64,000 bases of DNA from Mesorhizobium sp. M4B.F.Ca.ET.058.02.1.1 (GTDB lineage Bacteria; Pseudomonadota; Alphaproteobacteria; Rhizobiales; Rhizobiaceae). The position numbers and the translations under genes are program-made. The notes below the pieces were generated by a model. The model did not search any database and was not told the origin of the DNA. It saw nothing but the letters and a program-made list of their open reading frames with translations. Below, piece after piece: positions 48,213 to 57,854 of the stretch (its first letter is position 1; each line of letters opens with the position of its first letter). The DNA lies in NCBI RefSeq assembly GCF_003952505.1, contig NZ_CP034450.1, forward strand, positions 1,302,001 to 1,366,000, read 5' to 3'.

Positions 48213-48502
48213 GGCGTCCTGTCGACAAGGCCGATGCCGACCGCCAGAACCAGGAAGCCGCCGACAACGATCAGCAGCAGCCGGATCATTTTTCGCCGCA
48301 GGCCTTGTGTTTCCTCGTCCCGCGCGACGCTGAGATTGGTGACGGTGTGGAACAGCATCGCCTTGCGCGGAACGCCGCTGCGGTTGGCGAGATCAGGCGA
48401 GCGCGCCTCGATGCGGTAGCTCAGCCGGGTTGCCTGGACGAAGACCACCAGAATGGCCAGCGCCCACACGCCAAACAGCAAATAGACGGCTTCGCCTGGC
48501 AT
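48209..48502 (-). CDS. Small two-helix membrane protein
   Basis: 97-residue protein that I do not recognise. It has hydrophobic segments at about 5-24 and 73-91 with a basic cytoplasmic-type middle (RIEARSPDLANRSGVPRKAM). The start ATG at 48502 lies four bases after the fahA stop, and its own stop overlaps the DinB gene. It is likely co-transcribed with fahA. Confidence 0.7.
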   Translation of the reverse strand: MPGEAVYLLFGVWALAILVVFVQATRLSYRIEARSPDLANRSGVPRKAMLFHTVTNLSVARDEETQGLRRKMIRLLLIVVGGFLVLAVGIGLVDRTP

Positions 48503-48506
48503 CCCC

Positions 48507-49520
48507 TCACCCCGCGTATTTCTCGACCTTCTGCTCGATGGCGCCGAAGATCGAATGGCCGGCCTTGTCCTTCATCTCGATGCGCACCGTGTCGCCGAAA
48601 TGCAGGAATGGCGTCTTCGGTTCGCCCGCCTCGATGGTCTCGATCATGCGCAGTTCGGCAATGCAGGAATAGCCGGCGCCGCCGGCCGAGACAGGCTTGC
48701 CCGGCCCGCCGTCCAGCTTGTTGGAGACGGTGCCCGAACCGATGATGGCGCCGGCGGCGAGCGGCCGCGTCCTCGCGGCATGCGCGATCAGCGCCGGGAA
48801 ATCGAAGGTCATGTCGACCCCTGCGTCCGCACGGCCGAACGGCTTGCCGTTGAGATCGGCCAGCAGCGGCAGGCTGACCTTGCCGCCGTCCCAGGCGTCG
48901 CCCAACTCATCCGGCGTCACCGCGACGGGCGAGAAGGCGGAGGACGGTTTCGACTGGAAGAAGCCAAAACCCTTGGCAAGCTCGGGGCCGGTGATGGCGC
49001 GCAGTGTCACGTCGTTGACCAGCATGACCAGCCGGATCGCGTCCCGCGCCTGGTCGGGGCCGGCGCCCATCGGCACGTCGTCGACGATGACGGCGACTTC
49101 CGCCTCCATGTCGATGCCGAAGGCCTCGTCGGCCATGCGGATCGGATCGCGCGGCGGAATGAAGCTGTCCGAGCCGCCCTGGTAGATCAGCGGATCGGTC
49201 CAAAAACTTGCCGGCATTTCGGCGCCGCGCGCTTTGCGCACCAGTTCGACATGGTTCACATAGGCCGAGCCGTCGGCCCACTGATAGGCGCGCGGCAGCG
49301 GCGAATGCGCGTCATGCTCGTGGAAGCGCGCCGAAGGCACCGCATTGTTCTCCAGCGATTCCGCCATTGCCGCGAGGTGCGGCGAAATCCGCCGCCAGTC
49401 GTCGAGCGCGGCTTGCAGCGTCGGCACCAGGAAGGAGGCGTCGGTGAACCGCGTCAAATCGCGCGAGACGACGACCAGCTTTCCGTCGCGGGTCCCGTTC
49501 TTCAATGTGGCAAGCTTCAT
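48507..49520 (-). CDS. fahA: Fumarylacetoacetate hydrolase family protein (fumarylacetoacetase)
   Basis: Cleaves fumarylacetoacetate to fumarate and acetoacetate, the last step of tyrosine breakdown. It has 337 residues. The FAH fold is shown by EAEVAVIVDDVPMGAG (metal-ligand acids), MLVNDVTLRAI, FQSKPSSAFSPVAV and GSGTVSNKLDGGPGKPV. The start ATG at 49520 has a GGAGAGG-type ribosome site. It overlaps the MBL gene by four bases and lies two genes after hmgA, which makes the homogentisate assignment firm over the wider FAH family. Confidence 0.93.
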   Translation of the reverse strand: MKLATLKNGTRDGKLVVVSRDLTRFTDASFLVPTLQAALDDWRRISPHLAAMAESLENNAVPSARFHEHDAHSPLPRAYQWADGSAYVNHVELVRKARGAEMPASFWTDPLIYQGGSDSFIPPRDPIRMADEAFGIDMEAEVAVIVDDVPMGAGPDQARDAIRLVMLVNDVTLRAITGPELAKGFGFFQSKPSSAFSPVAVTPDELGDAWDGGKVSLPLLADLNGKPFGRADAGVDMTFDFPALIAHAARTRPLAAGAIIGSGTVSNKLDGGPGKPVSAGGAGYSCIAELRMIETIEAGEPKTPFLHFGDTVRIEMKDKAGHSIFGAIEQKVEKYAG

Positions 49521-50470
49521 GCGGTTTCCTCTCCTTGCGCGGCTTGTTCGCCGCTTTGGTCTTTGTCTGTCGCATGATCTTTTCCGAAAACCGGGTCCCA
49601 CTTTTCGGGATCATGCCCTAACCCCACAACAAGGCCGTCGCGGGCGATCGTCAAGTCGCCGGCCCAAGTTTTCCTGACGGCGGCGATCCAGTCGGCCTCG
49701 CCGATCGCGGCATCGTCGGCCGGAATGAGGTGGTTCAACACCAATCTGTTGACACCGGCATCGCTGGCGATGCGGCCGGCCTCCTCGGCGAAACTATGGC
49801 TGGCGAGCAGATGTTCGCGCAGCCGCGCGCCGTTGCCGGTCTTCGCCACCAGCCGCTCGATCCCTTCCTCCAGCATCGCTTCATGGACGAGGATATCGGC
49901 GCCTTTGGCGAAGTCGGCCAGCGGCGGGAAGAAGGCCGTGTCGGCGGAGAACACGATGCTCCTGCCGCCATGCTCGATACGCAGCGCAAAGCAGTCGGTC
50001 ACCGGCGGATGGTCGACGCGCAGCGCCGTCACCTTCAGCCCACCCTCCTCCACAACCAGTCCCCCGCCGAACTCCCCGACCGAGACCAGATCCCTGATAT
50101 CCGGCCGGCCTTCGTCGACGATGCGGATTTCGATGTCGAAATCCATCGCCTGGCAGAAGCGCTGCCAGTAGTGGCCGGTGCCAGGCGGACCGAAGATGGT
50201 CACCGGCGTGGCGAGGCCCGCCGTCCAGGCGGTGTGGATCAGCGGTCCGAGTTCCAGCACATGGTCCGAATGCAGATGCGTGATGAAGACTAGGTCGAGC
50301 GTCTTCAGGCTGAGCCCGGCATCGGTCAGCGCGCGGGTGACGCCCAGCCCGCAATCGACGACGATTGCGCGGCCGCCGATCTCGAGCAGCGAGGAACTTG
50401 GCCACGGCCCACCCGGCCGGATCGCCGGGCCGCCCTTGGCGCCGAGAAGAACGAGGCGGTCCAAATTCAA
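49517..50470 (-). CDS. Metallo-beta-lactamase-fold hydrolase in the homogentisate operon
   Basis: 317-residue MBL-fold enzyme. The metal motif is THLHSDH, with histidines at 65-70, and further ligands in ADTA (Asp) and LNHLIP (His). The family resembles ribonuclease-Z/ArsH-like or cyclic-phosphodiesterase MBL proteins; the substrate is unknown. It lies between hmgA and fahA with four-base overlaps at both ends, so it should act in, or protect, that pathway. Residues from about 282 ([14 protein letters not shown]) are encoded by a common rhizobial intergenic palindrome, so the C-terminal 35 residues are not original to the fold. The start ATG is at 50470. Confidence 0.88.
   Translation of the reverse strand: MNLDRLVLLGAKGGPAIRPGGPWPSSSLLEIGGRAIVVDCGLGVTRALTDAGLSLKTLDLVFITHLHSDHVLELGPLIHTAWTAGLATPVTIFGPPGTGHYWQRFCQAMDFDIEIRIVDEGRPDIRDLVSVGEFGGGLVVEEGGLKVTALRVDHPPVTDCFALRIEHGGRSIVFSADTAFFPPLADFAKGADILVHEAMLEEGIERLVAKTGNGARLREHLLASHSFAEEAGRIASDAGVNRLVLNHLIPADDAAIGEADWIAAVRKTWAGDLTIARDGLVVGLGHDPEKWDPVFGKDHATDKDQSGEQAAQGEETA
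49572..49616. repeat. Palindromic rhizobial-type repeat inside the 3' end of the MBL gene
   Basis: Imperfect palindrome from GCATGATC (49572-49579) to GATCATGC (49609-49616), with TTTCCGAAAA and TTTTCGG arms. The sequence resembles an intergenic element widespread in Rhizobiales. Here it is translated as part of the upstream protein. Confidence 0.7.
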
Positions 50471-51780
50471 GACCAGTCGCCCTCGGGCGTGCCGTTGAAG
50501 CGTTTTTTCAGCCCGGCCCAGCAGTCGATGTAATTGTCCTGCCTGGTTTCGACCTCGGCGGCGTAGCGGGTCAGCATCTGCGGGAATCGGGTCTCGAACA
50601 TGAAGGCCATGGTGTTGTCGAGCTTGACCGGTTTCAGTTCCGTGCGCGAGGCCTTTTCGAAACCAGTCGCGTCAGGCCCGTGGGCCAGCATCAAATTGTG
50701 CAGGCTGATGCCGCCGGGGACGAAGCCCTCCTCCTTGGCGTCGTACTGGCCGTGGATCAGGCCCATGAACTCGCTCATGATGTTGCGATGGTACCAGGGC
50801 GGGCGGAACGTATCCTCGGCCACCAGCCAGCGCGGCGGGAAGATGACGAAGTCGATGTTGGCGGTGCCTTCCTCGCCGCTCGGCGCCGTCAGCACGGTGA
50901 AGATCGACGGATCCGGGTGGTCGAACAGGATGGCGCCGACCGGCGAAAACGTCGCCAGATCATATTTGTAGGGCGCGTAGTTGCCGTGCCATGCGACCAC
51001 GTCGAGCGGCGAATGGCCGATCTCTGTGACATGGAAGGAGCCGCACCATTTGACGATCAGCCGGCACTGCGTCTCCTTCTCCTCGAACCAGGCGCAGGGC
51101 GACTTGAAGTCGCGCGGATTGGCGAGGCAATTGGCGCCGATCGGCCCGCGGTCGGGCATGGTCAGCTTGGCGCCGTAGTTCTCGCAGACATAGCCGCGCA
51201 CCTCGGCATCGGCGAGCTCGACCTTGAAGACGAGGCCGCGCGGCAGCACGGCGATCTCGCCGGGCCTGAGCTCGATGACGCCCATCTCGGTGACGAAGCG
51301 CAAGGCGCCGACCTGCGGCACGACAAGCATCTCGGCGTCGGCGTTGAAGAAATGATCGTCGGTCATCGAGCGGTTGGCGACATAGACATGCGCCGCCATG
51401 CCGGACTGCCCGAGCACGTCGCCGGCGGTGGTGATGGTGCGCATGCCCTCGATGAAGTCGGTCGGCTCCTTCGGCATCGGCACCGGGTTCCAGCGATACT
51501 GGCCGAGCGCCAGTTCGTGGTCGCCGAGATTGGGTGCGGTCTTCCAGAGCGGATAGAGGGTGGACTTGAAGCGCCCGGTGTGGCGGACGCTCGGCCGGAT
51601 CCGATAGAGCCAGGAGCGCTCGTTGGTGCCGCGCGGCGCGGTGAAAGGCGAGCCCGAAAGCTGCTCGGCATAGAGCCCGTAGGCCGGCCGCTGCGGCGAG
51701 TTTCGCCCCTGCGGCAGCGAGCCGGGCAGCGTCTCAGTCTCGAAATCGTTGCCGAAGCCCGGCATGTAGGAAAAGCCCAT
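50467..51780 (-). CDS. hmgA: Homogentisate 1,2-dioxygenase
   Basis: Opens the aromatic ring of homogentisate to maleylacetoacetate. It has 437 residues, the usual length, a cupin-like fold and a non-heme iron. The start is the ATG at 51780 ([16 protein letters not shown]), after GGGAGGA; a longer frame to 51798 lacks family support. Typical stretches are [30 protein letters not shown] (here [13 protein letters not shown]) and the C-terminal [10 protein letters not shown] with an iron-ligand His. It heads the operon hmgA-MBL-fahA-(membrane)-DinB and is divergent from a MarR-type gene. Confidence 0.96.
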   Translation of the reverse strand: MGFSYMPGFGNDFETETLPGSLPQGRNSPQRPAYGLYAEQLSGSPFTAPRGTNERSWLYRIRPSVRHTGRFKSTLYPLWKTAPNLGDHELALGQYRWNPVPMPKEPTDFIEGMRTITTAGDVLGQSGMAAHVYVANRSMTDDHFFNADAEMLVVPQVGALRFVTEMGVIELRPGEIAVLPRGLVFKVELADAEVRGYVCENYGAKLTMPDRGPIGANCLANPRDFKSPCAWFEEKETQCRLIVKWCGSFHVTEIGHSPLDVVAWHGNYAPYKYDLATFSPVGAILFDHPDPSIFTVLTAPSGEEGTANIDFVIFPPRWLVAEDTFRPPWYHRNIMSEFMGLIHGQYDAKEEGFVPGGISLHNLMLAHGPDATGFEKASRTELKPVKLDNTMAFMFETRFPQMLTRYAAEVETRQDNYIDCWAGLKKRFNGTPEGDWS

Positions 51781-51845
51781 CCGATCCTCCCTGATCACCG
51801 TCTTAGCCTCGCATAGCGCGGCCTGCCGGCGATGTTGACCAAACT

Positions 51846-51861
51846 GGTTTCATTTGTAACC
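51846..51861. promoter_or_regulatory. Interrupted palindrome between hmgA and the MarR-type gene
   Basis: GGTTtCAttTGtAACC, with 12 of 16 bases in perfect inverted symmetry, lies between the two divergent starts (65 bases from hmgA, 46 from the regulator). A related half, AATGTAACTATCA, follows 10 bases later. It is a likely operator for the adjacent regulator. Confidence 0.5.
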
Positions 51862-51906
51862 ATCGAAAATGTAACTATCAACGGCTGACGCGACAGTGGT
51901 GCGCCT

Positions 51907-52383
51907 ATGGAACCGGAAATCCTCGAGTTGGAAAACTTCCTGCCCTACCGGCTCTATCGGCTGGCCGACGCGGTCAGCCGCGAATTCTCGAAAATCTACC
52001 GGGATCGCCATGACCTGACCCGGCCGGAATGGCGCACGCTTTCGGGCCTCGGCCAGCACGGCACGATGACGGCGACGGCGCTCGGCGAGCAGTCGGCCAT
52101 GCACAAGACCAAGGTCTCGCGCGCGGTGGCGGAGTTGGAGCGGCGGCGCTGGCTGACGCGCACGCCCGACGAGAAAGACCGCCGCGTCGAGCATCTGGCG
52201 CTGACCAAGGCGGGGCTTGCCGCCTATCGCGAGATGGTGCCGCTGGCGAAGGCGTTTGAGAGGGAGTTGCTGGGGAAACTCGGAGCGGAAGAGCGAGGAG
52301 CGATTGTGAAGGGCGTAGCGGAGCTCGAAACTTGTTTGGGACCAGACAAAGTTGGTGCTAATCACGTTGGGCTAAAGGGCTGA
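51907..52383 (+). CDS. MarR-family regulator, probable repressor of hmgA operon
   Basis: 158-residue winged-helix protein. The DNA-binding segment runs about 33-100 (RPEWRTLSGLGQHGTMTATALGEQSAMHKTKVSRAVAELE is the visible helix-turn-helix region, followed by the wing DEKDRRVEHLALT). The position, divergent from hmgA with 126 bases between, matches HmgR-type repressors that respond to homogentisate. The ATG at 51907 is used. Its TGA overlaps the start region of the SUFU-domain gene by the ribosome site, but the composition of that gene differs, so co-regulation is doubtful. Confidence 0.88.
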   Translation: MEPEILELENFLPYRLYRLADAVSREFSKIYRDRHDLTRPEWRTLSGLGQHGTMTATALGEQSAMHKTKVSRAVAELERRRWLTRTPDEKDRRVEHLALTKAGLAAYREMVPLAKAFERELLGKLGAEERGAIVKGVAELETCLGPDKVGANHVGLKG

Positions 52384-52398
52384 ATCAGGAGCATATGG

Positions 52399-53040
52399 AT
52401 GGCTTGGCTTCCAAAGAGATTTCTCGCCGGAGGGCCGCCCGGATCCGGTAACTCCAACAACCTCTATCGAAAATCGGTCTACACCAAAGAGCTCGGCGAG
52501 CCCGATCAACTCTTTCCAAGCAAAGGGCCTGACGATGTTGAGGTTCTTGCGTTTCGTAGAGACTTCTCGCTCATTGATCCCGCCGGCAACGGCTTTGTAC
52601 TCCTAACCAACGGTATGAGCGACCGGCGCATGGCTACCCCGTCAACGGCAGGCGAGAACATTGAGCGGCGAGCCGAACTGATGTGGTATGTTCGCGAGCC
52701 TGACTCAAACATCATCAGCAATCTCAAATGGCTGGCGGAGTATCCCTTTATCGACAATACATGGTTGGGCTTTGGTCACCGCATTGAAATGCCTTGGTCG
52801 CCCGTCTCGGGCACGGATTTCAGAATTTTCATGTTTTTGACCCCTGTCATTGCACCCGATAAACGCATTGCAGAAGCGCTGACCATTGACCACGATGACG
52901 TCACCATCCTTTGCGCCCATTTGATCTCCGCTGCCGAGTATGAATTCATCAAGACGGTCGGGTTGGACCCATTCTTGGACATGCTCGACGAGCGTCATTA
53001 TCCCACCGTTTTAGACCCCAAACGGACGTCCTATGTCTAG
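52399..53040 (+). CDS. Suppressor-of-fused (SUFU) domain protein
   Basis: 213-residue protein with the SUFU-like domain, seen in bacteria mainly as immunity-type or polymorphic-toxin-associated proteins, and in animals as a Hedgehog regulator. Visible motifs are PDDVEVLAFRR, NGFVLLTNGMSDRRM and ELMWYVREPD. The base composition is visibly lower in G+C than the neighbouring genes, which suggests later acquisition. The ATG at 52399 has AGGAG seven bases upstream; an ATG at 52395 is out of frame. No toxin gene is visible beside it: the neighbours are a MarR gene and tdh. Confidence 0.83.
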   Translation: MAWLPKRFLAGGPPGSGNSNNLYRKSVYTKELGEPDQLFPSKGPDDVEVLAFRRDFSLIDPAGNGFVLLTNGMSDRRMATPSTAGENIERRAELMWYVREPDSNIISNLKWLAEYPFIDNTWLGFGHRIEMPWSPVSGTDFRIFMFLTPVIAPDKRIAEALTIDHDDVTILCAHLISAAEYEFIKTVGLDPFLDMLDERHYPTVLDPKRTSYV

Positions 53041-53087
53041 CGGCAGGTGCCTGCGGCGCTTTGCTTTCGCTTTCGCCCCGGTAGCGC

Positions 53088-54122
53088 TCACCAGTCCATC
53101 ACAACCTTACCCGAATTGCCGCTCCGCATCGCATCGAACCCGACCTGAAAATCGTCGATGCCGATGCGGTGGGTGATCAGGCCCGAGACGTCTAGCGGCC
53201 CCTGCACCAGGGCGATCATCTTGTACCAGGTCTCGAACATCTCGCGGCCGTAGATGCCCTTGAGATGCAGCATCTTGAAGATGACCTTGTTCCAATCGAT
53301 CTCGAAGCCGGTCGGCGCGATGCCGAGGATGGCGATCTTGCCGCCATTGTTCATGGTGTCGATCATGTCGCGGAAGGCGGGGGCGGCGCCGGACATCTCC
53401 AGGCCGACGTCAAAGCCCTCGGTCATGCCGAGCTTCGGCATGACGTCGCGCAGCTTTTCCTTCGAGGCGTCGACGACGTGCTGGACGCCGAGCTTGCGCG
53501 CCAGGTCCAGCCGGACCGGATTGATGTCGGTGATGACCACCTTTCGCGCGCCGACGCATTGCGCCACCAGCGCGCCCATGATGCCGATCGGCCCGGCGCC
53601 GGTGACCAGCACGTCCTCGCCGACCAGATCGAAGGACAATGCGGTGTGGACGGCATTGCCCAAGGGATCGAAGATCGCCGCGATCTCGTCGGGCACGTCG
53701 TCGGGGATCGGCACGACATTGTGCTGCGGGATCGCCACGTATTCGCCGAAGGCGCCGGGCCGGTTGACGCCAACGCCGAGCGTGTTGCGGCAGAGATGCC
53801 CTCGCCCCGCCCGGCAGTTGCGGCAATGGCCGCAGACGATGTGGCCTTCGCCCGAGACGCGCTGGCCGAGCTTGTATTCGGTGACCGCGGCGCCGAAATC
53901 GGCGACCGTGCCGACGAACTCATGGCCCGTCACCATCGGCACCGGCACCGTCTTCTGCGCCCACTGGTCCCAATTGTAGATGTGCACGTCGGTGCCGCAG
54001 ATCGCGGTCTTCCTGACCTTGATCAGCACGTCGTTGGGACCGATCTCCGGCACCGGCACCTCTTCCATCCAGATGCCCGGCTCGGCCTTGGCCTTAACCA
54101 GCGCCTTCATCATGTTGGACAT
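53088..54122 (-). CDS. tdh: L-threonine 3-dehydrogenase
   Basis: Zinc-dependent medium-chain dehydrogenase that oxidises L-threonine to 2-amino-3-ketobutyrate with NAD+. It has 344 residues. The catalytic zinc site has Cys42 ([10 protein letters not shown]), His67 and Glu68 (GHEFVG); the structural zinc site has Cys97, Cys100, Cys103 and Cys111. The nucleotide-binding [10 protein letters not shown] motif is intact. The sequence follows E. coli Tdh over its whole length. The ATG at 54122 has AGGAA upstream; MMKALVK five residues on is an alternative. It lies 45 bases after kbl in the same direction. Confidence 0.96.
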   Translation of the reverse strand: MSNMMKALVKAKAEPGIWMEEVPVPEIGPNDVLIKVRKTAICGTDVHIYNWDQWAQKTVPVPMVTGHEFVGTVADFGAAVTEYKLGQRVSGEGHIVCGHCRNCRAGRGHLCRNTLGVGVNRPGAFGEYVAIPQHNVVPIPDDVPDEIAAIFDPLGNAVHTALSFDLVGEDVLVTGAGPIGIMGALVAQCVGARKVVITDINPVRLDLARKLGVQHVVDASKEKLRDVMPKLGMTEGFDVGLEMSGAAPAFRDMIDTMNNGGKIAILGIAPTGFEIDWNKVIFKMLHLKGIYGREMFETWYKMIALVQGPLDVSGLITHRIGIDDFQVGFDAMRSGNSGKVVMDW

Positions 54123-54167
54123 TCTTTTGTTCCTTGAATCTCTTGATCCGGAATCGTTTTTCGGCGC

Positions 54168-55355
54168 TCAGGAAATCACGCCGAGCTCCCGTCCCACTGC
54201 GCCGAACGCCTCGACCGCGCGATCGATATCAGCGATGGAATGGGCGGCAGACATCTGGGTGCGGATGCGCGCCTGACCCTTCGGCACCACCGGGAAGGAG
54301 AAGCCGATGACGTAGATGCCGCGCTTCAGCATGCGCGCGGCCATCTCCTGTGCCAGAGCCGCATCGCCCAGCATCACCGGGATGATCGGATGGTCCGCGC
54401 CGGCGAGCGTAAAGCCGAGCTTGCCCATTTCGGAGCGGAACCGTTCCGCATTGGCATAGAGGCGCTCGCGCAAGGCGCCGCCATTGCGGATCATGTCGAA
54501 CACCTTGATCGAGGCGCCGGCGATCGCTGGCATCAGCGTGTTGGAGAACAGATAGGGCCGCGAGCGCTGGCGCAGCCAGTCGACCACCTGGGCTTTGCCC
54601 GAGGTATAGCCGCCGGACGCGCCACCCAGCGCCTTGCCGAGCGTGCCGGTGATGATGTCCACCCTGCCTTCGACGCCGCAATGCTCGGCCGAACCGCGGC
54701 CATGTTTGCCGACGAAGCCGACCGCATGGCTGTCGTCGACCATCACCATGGCATCGTATTTCTCGGCCAGGTCGCAAACCCCCTGCAGGTTGGCGATGAT
54801 GCCGTCCATCGAGAACACGCCGTCGGTGGCGATCAGCCGGAAGCGGCAATCTTTCGCCTCCTTCAGCCGGGCCTCGAGATCAGCCATGTCGTTGTTGACG
54901 TAGCGGAAGCGCTTGGCCTTCGACAGCCTGACGCCGTCGATGATCGAGGCATGGTTCAGCGCGTCGGAGATGATGGCGTCCTCCTCGCCGAGCAGCGTCT
55001 CGAACAGGCCGCCATTGGCGTCGAAGCAGGAGCCGTAGAGGATGGTGTCGTCCATGCCGAGGAAGGACGAGATCGTCGCCTCCAGCTGCTTGTGCTCCTC
55101 CTGCGTGCCGCAGATGAAGCGCACCGAGGCCATGCCGTAGCCGTAGCGGTCGAGCGCATGCTTTGCCGCGTCGCGCAATTCGGCGCTGTCGGCGAGACCG
55201 AGATAGTTGTTGGCGCAGAAATTCAACACCTTTTGGCCGGCAACCTCGATCTCGGCCGATTGCATCGAGGCGATCACCCGCTCGGACTTGTAGAGTCCGG
55301 CCGTTTTCAGCCCCGCAAGTTCGCTGTCGATGTGGGAAAGGAATGCTGTGGTCAT
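54168..55355 (-). CDS. kbl: 2-amino-3-ketobutyrate CoA ligase (glycine C-acetyltransferase)
   Basis: PLP enzyme of the alpha-oxoamine synthase family, 395 residues. It splits 2-amino-3-ketobutyrate with CoA to glycine and acetyl-CoA, taking the product of Tdh. The PLP lysine is Lys241 in [14 protein letters not shown]; further motifs are [18 protein letters not shown] and [10 protein letters not shown]. The ATG at 55355 gives [15 protein letters not shown]; the frame is open upstream, but those residues do not fit. It is the first gene of the leftward kbl-tdh operon, which turns threonine into glycine. Confidence 0.96.
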   Translation of the reverse strand: MTTAFLSHIDSELAGLKTAGLYKSERVIASMQSAEIEVAGQKVLNFCANNYLGLADSAELRDAAKHALDRYGYGMASVRFICGTQEEHKQLEATISSFLGMDDTILYGSCFDANGGLFETLLGEEDAIISDALNHASIIDGVRLSKAKRFRYVNNDMADLEARLKEAKDCRFRLIATDGVFSMDGIIANLQGVCDLAEKYDAMVMVDDSHAVGFVGKHGRGSAEHCGVEGRVDIITGTLGKALGGASGGYTSGKAQVVDWLRQRSRPYLFSNTLMPAIAGASIKVFDMIRNGGALRERLYANAERFRSEMGKLGFTLAGADHPIIPVMLGDAALAQEMAARMLKRGIYVIGFSFPVVPKGQARIRTQMSAAHSIADIDRAVEAFGAVGRELGVIS

Positions 55356-55656
55356 GATCCAACCCTGTTCGGTTTGACGCGGACTGTCGCCCCGCGTGGC
55401 TGAAAAATCCACCGCAAAAGCGACGGCTTCGGTGGTGCGGCGAAAGCTGGATGACATCCCGTTTTGGCGGCGCGTTCGACGATGCGTTCAAATGCATGGT
55501 TGCGGCGAAAGGACATGATAACCATTTCCGCAGCTTTCCCCCTCTGCGGGCGCAACAGGCGGGGCTGCTTGCCTGCCTGTTAACCCTTTCAAGTCAATGG
55601 TCTTCGCATAACGAAAACGAGGGCGGGAATCCGTCGGCGGGAGGGGTCACCCACAC
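55356..55656. other. Divergent intergenic region between kbl and the GGDEF-EAL gene
   Basis: About 300 bases without a gene. It holds the promoters of both neighbours. A purine-rich GGGAGGGG lies shortly before the rightward ATG. I see no strong operator-like palindrome. Confidence 0.4.
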
Positions 55657-57726
55657 ATGTCGCAGCAGCCGGTGCAAAGCGTTTCGCGCAAGCTGACACT
55701 GCTGATCAAGAGCGGCTACTGGCTGGCCCTGTTGATCATCGCCGCCATGGTGATGGGATCGTTCGTGCTCTTGCAGCAGATGATGGCGGCGCAGCAGAAC
55801 AATGACACGCTGCTCAACATCGTCAGCACGCAGAAGGCGCTGTCGCAGCGGATCGTCTTCCTGGCCGGCGCGACGGGTGCGGCCTCGCGCGACAAGCAGC
55901 CGGCCCTCGTTGCCGCGCTCAAGCAGGCGACCGCGGAATTCGAAACGAATTACGATTTGCTCCTGGACAAGACGGGAGCCGATCCGATGTCGCCGGCGCG
56001 CTTCAATCCGAAGTCGATCGAGAACGTGCTGTTCGCCAAGCCGTTCCATCTCGATTACTTCTCCGTCGGGCTGATCGCCAATGGCAAACGCCTCATCTCC
56101 TCGTTCGAGACCAAGCTGACGACCGGCCTCGACGGCTACAAGGGCGGCGCCGACCGCGTCGATCTCGACGCCTCCGTGGCCAATGCCACGCTGTCGGGCT
56201 ATGCCGCACTCGGCCAGCGCATCAGCGCGTTTGCCGACGAGCGCTCGGGACAGCTGCTCGATCTCCACCGCACCCTGTTCTTCGCCACCATCGGCGTCAT
56301 AGTGCTGGTGGCGCTGTTCATCTTCCGGCCGATGTCGAAGGCTATCCTGCGCAAGACGCATGAGCTGGTCGACGCGCGCAACTCGATGGCCTTCATCGCC
56401 GTGCATGACGGGTTGACGGGCCTCCACAACCGAACCTTCCTCACCGATCATTTCGACACGCTGATCAAGGGCGCGCATCGCCGGCGCGAGCGGCTGGCGG
56501 TGATCCAGCTCGACCTCGACCGTTTCAAGCAGATCAACGACACGCTGGGCCACGCTGCCGGCGACTATGTGCTGGTCGTCACCGCTCAGCGCATGCGCGA
56601 CTCCTGCCGGGCCTCGGACCTGTGCGCCCGACTCGGCGGCGACGAATTCGTGATGATCCTCAACGGCGCCGGCGGCACCGAGGACATCAACATGCTGGCC
56701 CGGCGCATCCTCGAGCAGATCAACGAGCCGATCACTTTCCAGGGCACGACCATTCTGCCGGGAGCTAGTGCCGGCATCGCGGTCTACCCGGTCGACGCCG
56801 ACAATGCGGCGGACCTTTTGGTCCATGCCGATCTTGCGCTCTACTCGGCCAAGAAGCTCGGTGGCGGCAATTTCTCGTTCTTCTCCGAGGAACTGCGGCG
56901 CGAGCTCGACTACCGCAAGCAGCTCGAGCAAGACATCCGCTCGGCCATCGCCGACAAAACGTTCGAAGTCTATTTCCAGCCACAGGTGTCGCTCACCAGC
57001 GGCAAGATCAGCGGCATCGAGGCGCTGGTGCGTTGGAAGCACGCCGAACGCGGCATGATCTCGCCGGGCGAGTTCATTCCGGTCGCCGAGAAATGTGGCT
57101 TCATGCCGGACATCGGCCGCATCGTCATCACCAAGGCGATCAACGAGGCGGCGGAGTGGGACCGGGCCGGCATCGATTTCGGGCGGCTCGCCGTCAATGT
57201 CTCCGGCACCGAACTGCGCGAGCCAGACTTCGACAGGTTCCTGTTCGGCACGCTGGAAAAGGCTGGGCTGGCGCCGCAGAAACTGTCGCTGGAGATCGTC
57301 GAGTCGGTCATCCTCGACGATGAAAAGACCGGCATCGCTGCCAAGCTCAGGCAGATCCGCGCGGCCGGCGTCCATCTAGAGCTCGACGATTTCGGCACCG
57401 GCTATGCCTCGCTCAGCCACGTCAACCCGAACGAGATCGACCGACTGAAGATCGACCGCCGCTTCGTCCAGAACATCAACGAGAACGGCGACAACTCCAA
57501 GATCGTGCGCGCCATCACCGAGCTTGCACGAGGACTGGGCATTTCGATCGTGGCGGAAGGTGCAGAGACCGAAGCCGAGCTCGATTCGCTGATGGCGATC
57601 GGCTGCGACCAGGTGCAGGGCTATTCCATCGCCTTCCCGATGCCGCAAGACAAGGCGCGCGAATGGCTGACGGCGCGCAGTCCGAAGAAGGCGAAGCTGA
57701 AGGTGCTGCAGGGCAGCCTGGCCTGA
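55657..57726 (+). CDS. Membrane-bound GGDEF-EAL protein (c-di-GMP synthase/phosphodiesterase)
   Basis: 689 residues. A membrane segment at 22-42, a periplasmic PilJ/NarX-like sensor (45-205; QKALSQRIVFLAG) and a second membrane segment at 207-224 precede a GGDEF domain (245-405) and an EAL domain (420-675). The GGDEF motif is intact at 327-331, with an allosteric I-site RxxD at 318-321. The EAL is at 455-457, and the catalytic NVSG, EIVES, DDFGTGYASL and KIDRRFV motifs are all present. Both activities could therefore be real; which dominates is unknown. The signal sensed is unknown. It is divergent from kbl. Confidence 0.93.
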   Translation: MSQQPVQSVSRKLTLLIKSGYWLALLIIAAMVMGSFVLLQQMMAAQQNNDTLLNIVSTQKALSQRIVFLAGATGAASRDKQPALVAALKQATAEFETNYDLLLDKTGADPMSPARFNPKSIENVLFAKPFHLDYFSVGLIANGKRLISSFETKLTTGLDGYKGGADRVDLDASVANATLSGYAALGQRISAFADERSGQLLDLHRTLFFATIGVIVLVALFIFRPMSKAILRKTHELVDARNSMAFIAVHDGLTGLHNRTFLTDHFDTLIKGAHRRRERLAVIQLDLDRFKQINDTLGHAAGDYVLVVTAQRMRDSCRASDLCARLGGDEFVMILNGAGGTEDINMLARRILEQINEPITFQGTTILPGASAGIAVYPVDADNAADLLVHADLALYSAKKLGGGNFSFFSEELRRELDYRKQLEQDIRSAIADKTFEVYFQPQVSLTSGKISGIEALVRWKHAERGMISPGEFIPVAEKCGFMPDIGRIVITKAINEAAEWDRAGIDFGRLAVNVSGTELREPDFDRFLFGTLEKAGLAPQKLSLEIVESVILDDEKTGIAAKLRQIRAAGVHLELDDFGTGYASLSHVNPNEIDRLKIDRRFVQNINENGDNSKIVRAITELARGLGISIVAEGAETEAELDSLMAIGCDQVQGYSIAFPMPQDKAREWLTARSPKKAKLKVLQGSLA

Positions 57727-57746
57727 GGTGCATTGACATTCAGGTG

Positions 57747-57839
57747 ATGCGGGCCGGCAAATGGCGGCTTCCTGCGCTGATCACCGCGCTCAAGCAGTGC
57801 CGCTACGCCTTCGGCGCGATCGCCGGCTATGACCGGTGA
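57747..57839 (+). pseudogene. Short coding-like remnant (30 codons)
   Basis: The frame from ATG 57747 to TGA 57837-57839 reads MRAGKWRLPALITALKQCRY and ends GAIAGYDR. It has protein-like composition but no promoter or ribosome site, and lies just after a degenerate CATTCAGGT fragment related to the palindromic terminator repeats. It is probably the tail of a lost gene; the family is not recognised. Confidence 0.2.
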
Positions 57840-57854
57840 GGCGGCGGCGCTCCG

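Noticed and set aside
50365..51816. 483-codon rightward frame opposite hmgA
   Set aside because: Antisense to a full-length homogentisate dioxygenase; no motifs.
53088..55355. Toxin gene partner for the SUFU-domain gene
   Set aside because: The neighbours are standard tdh and kbl metabolic genes; no toxin-like product is encoded nearby.
55594..57375. 593-codon leftward frame opposite the GGDEF-EAL gene
   Set aside because: The rightward frame has complete catalytic motifs; the leftward one is shadow sequence.
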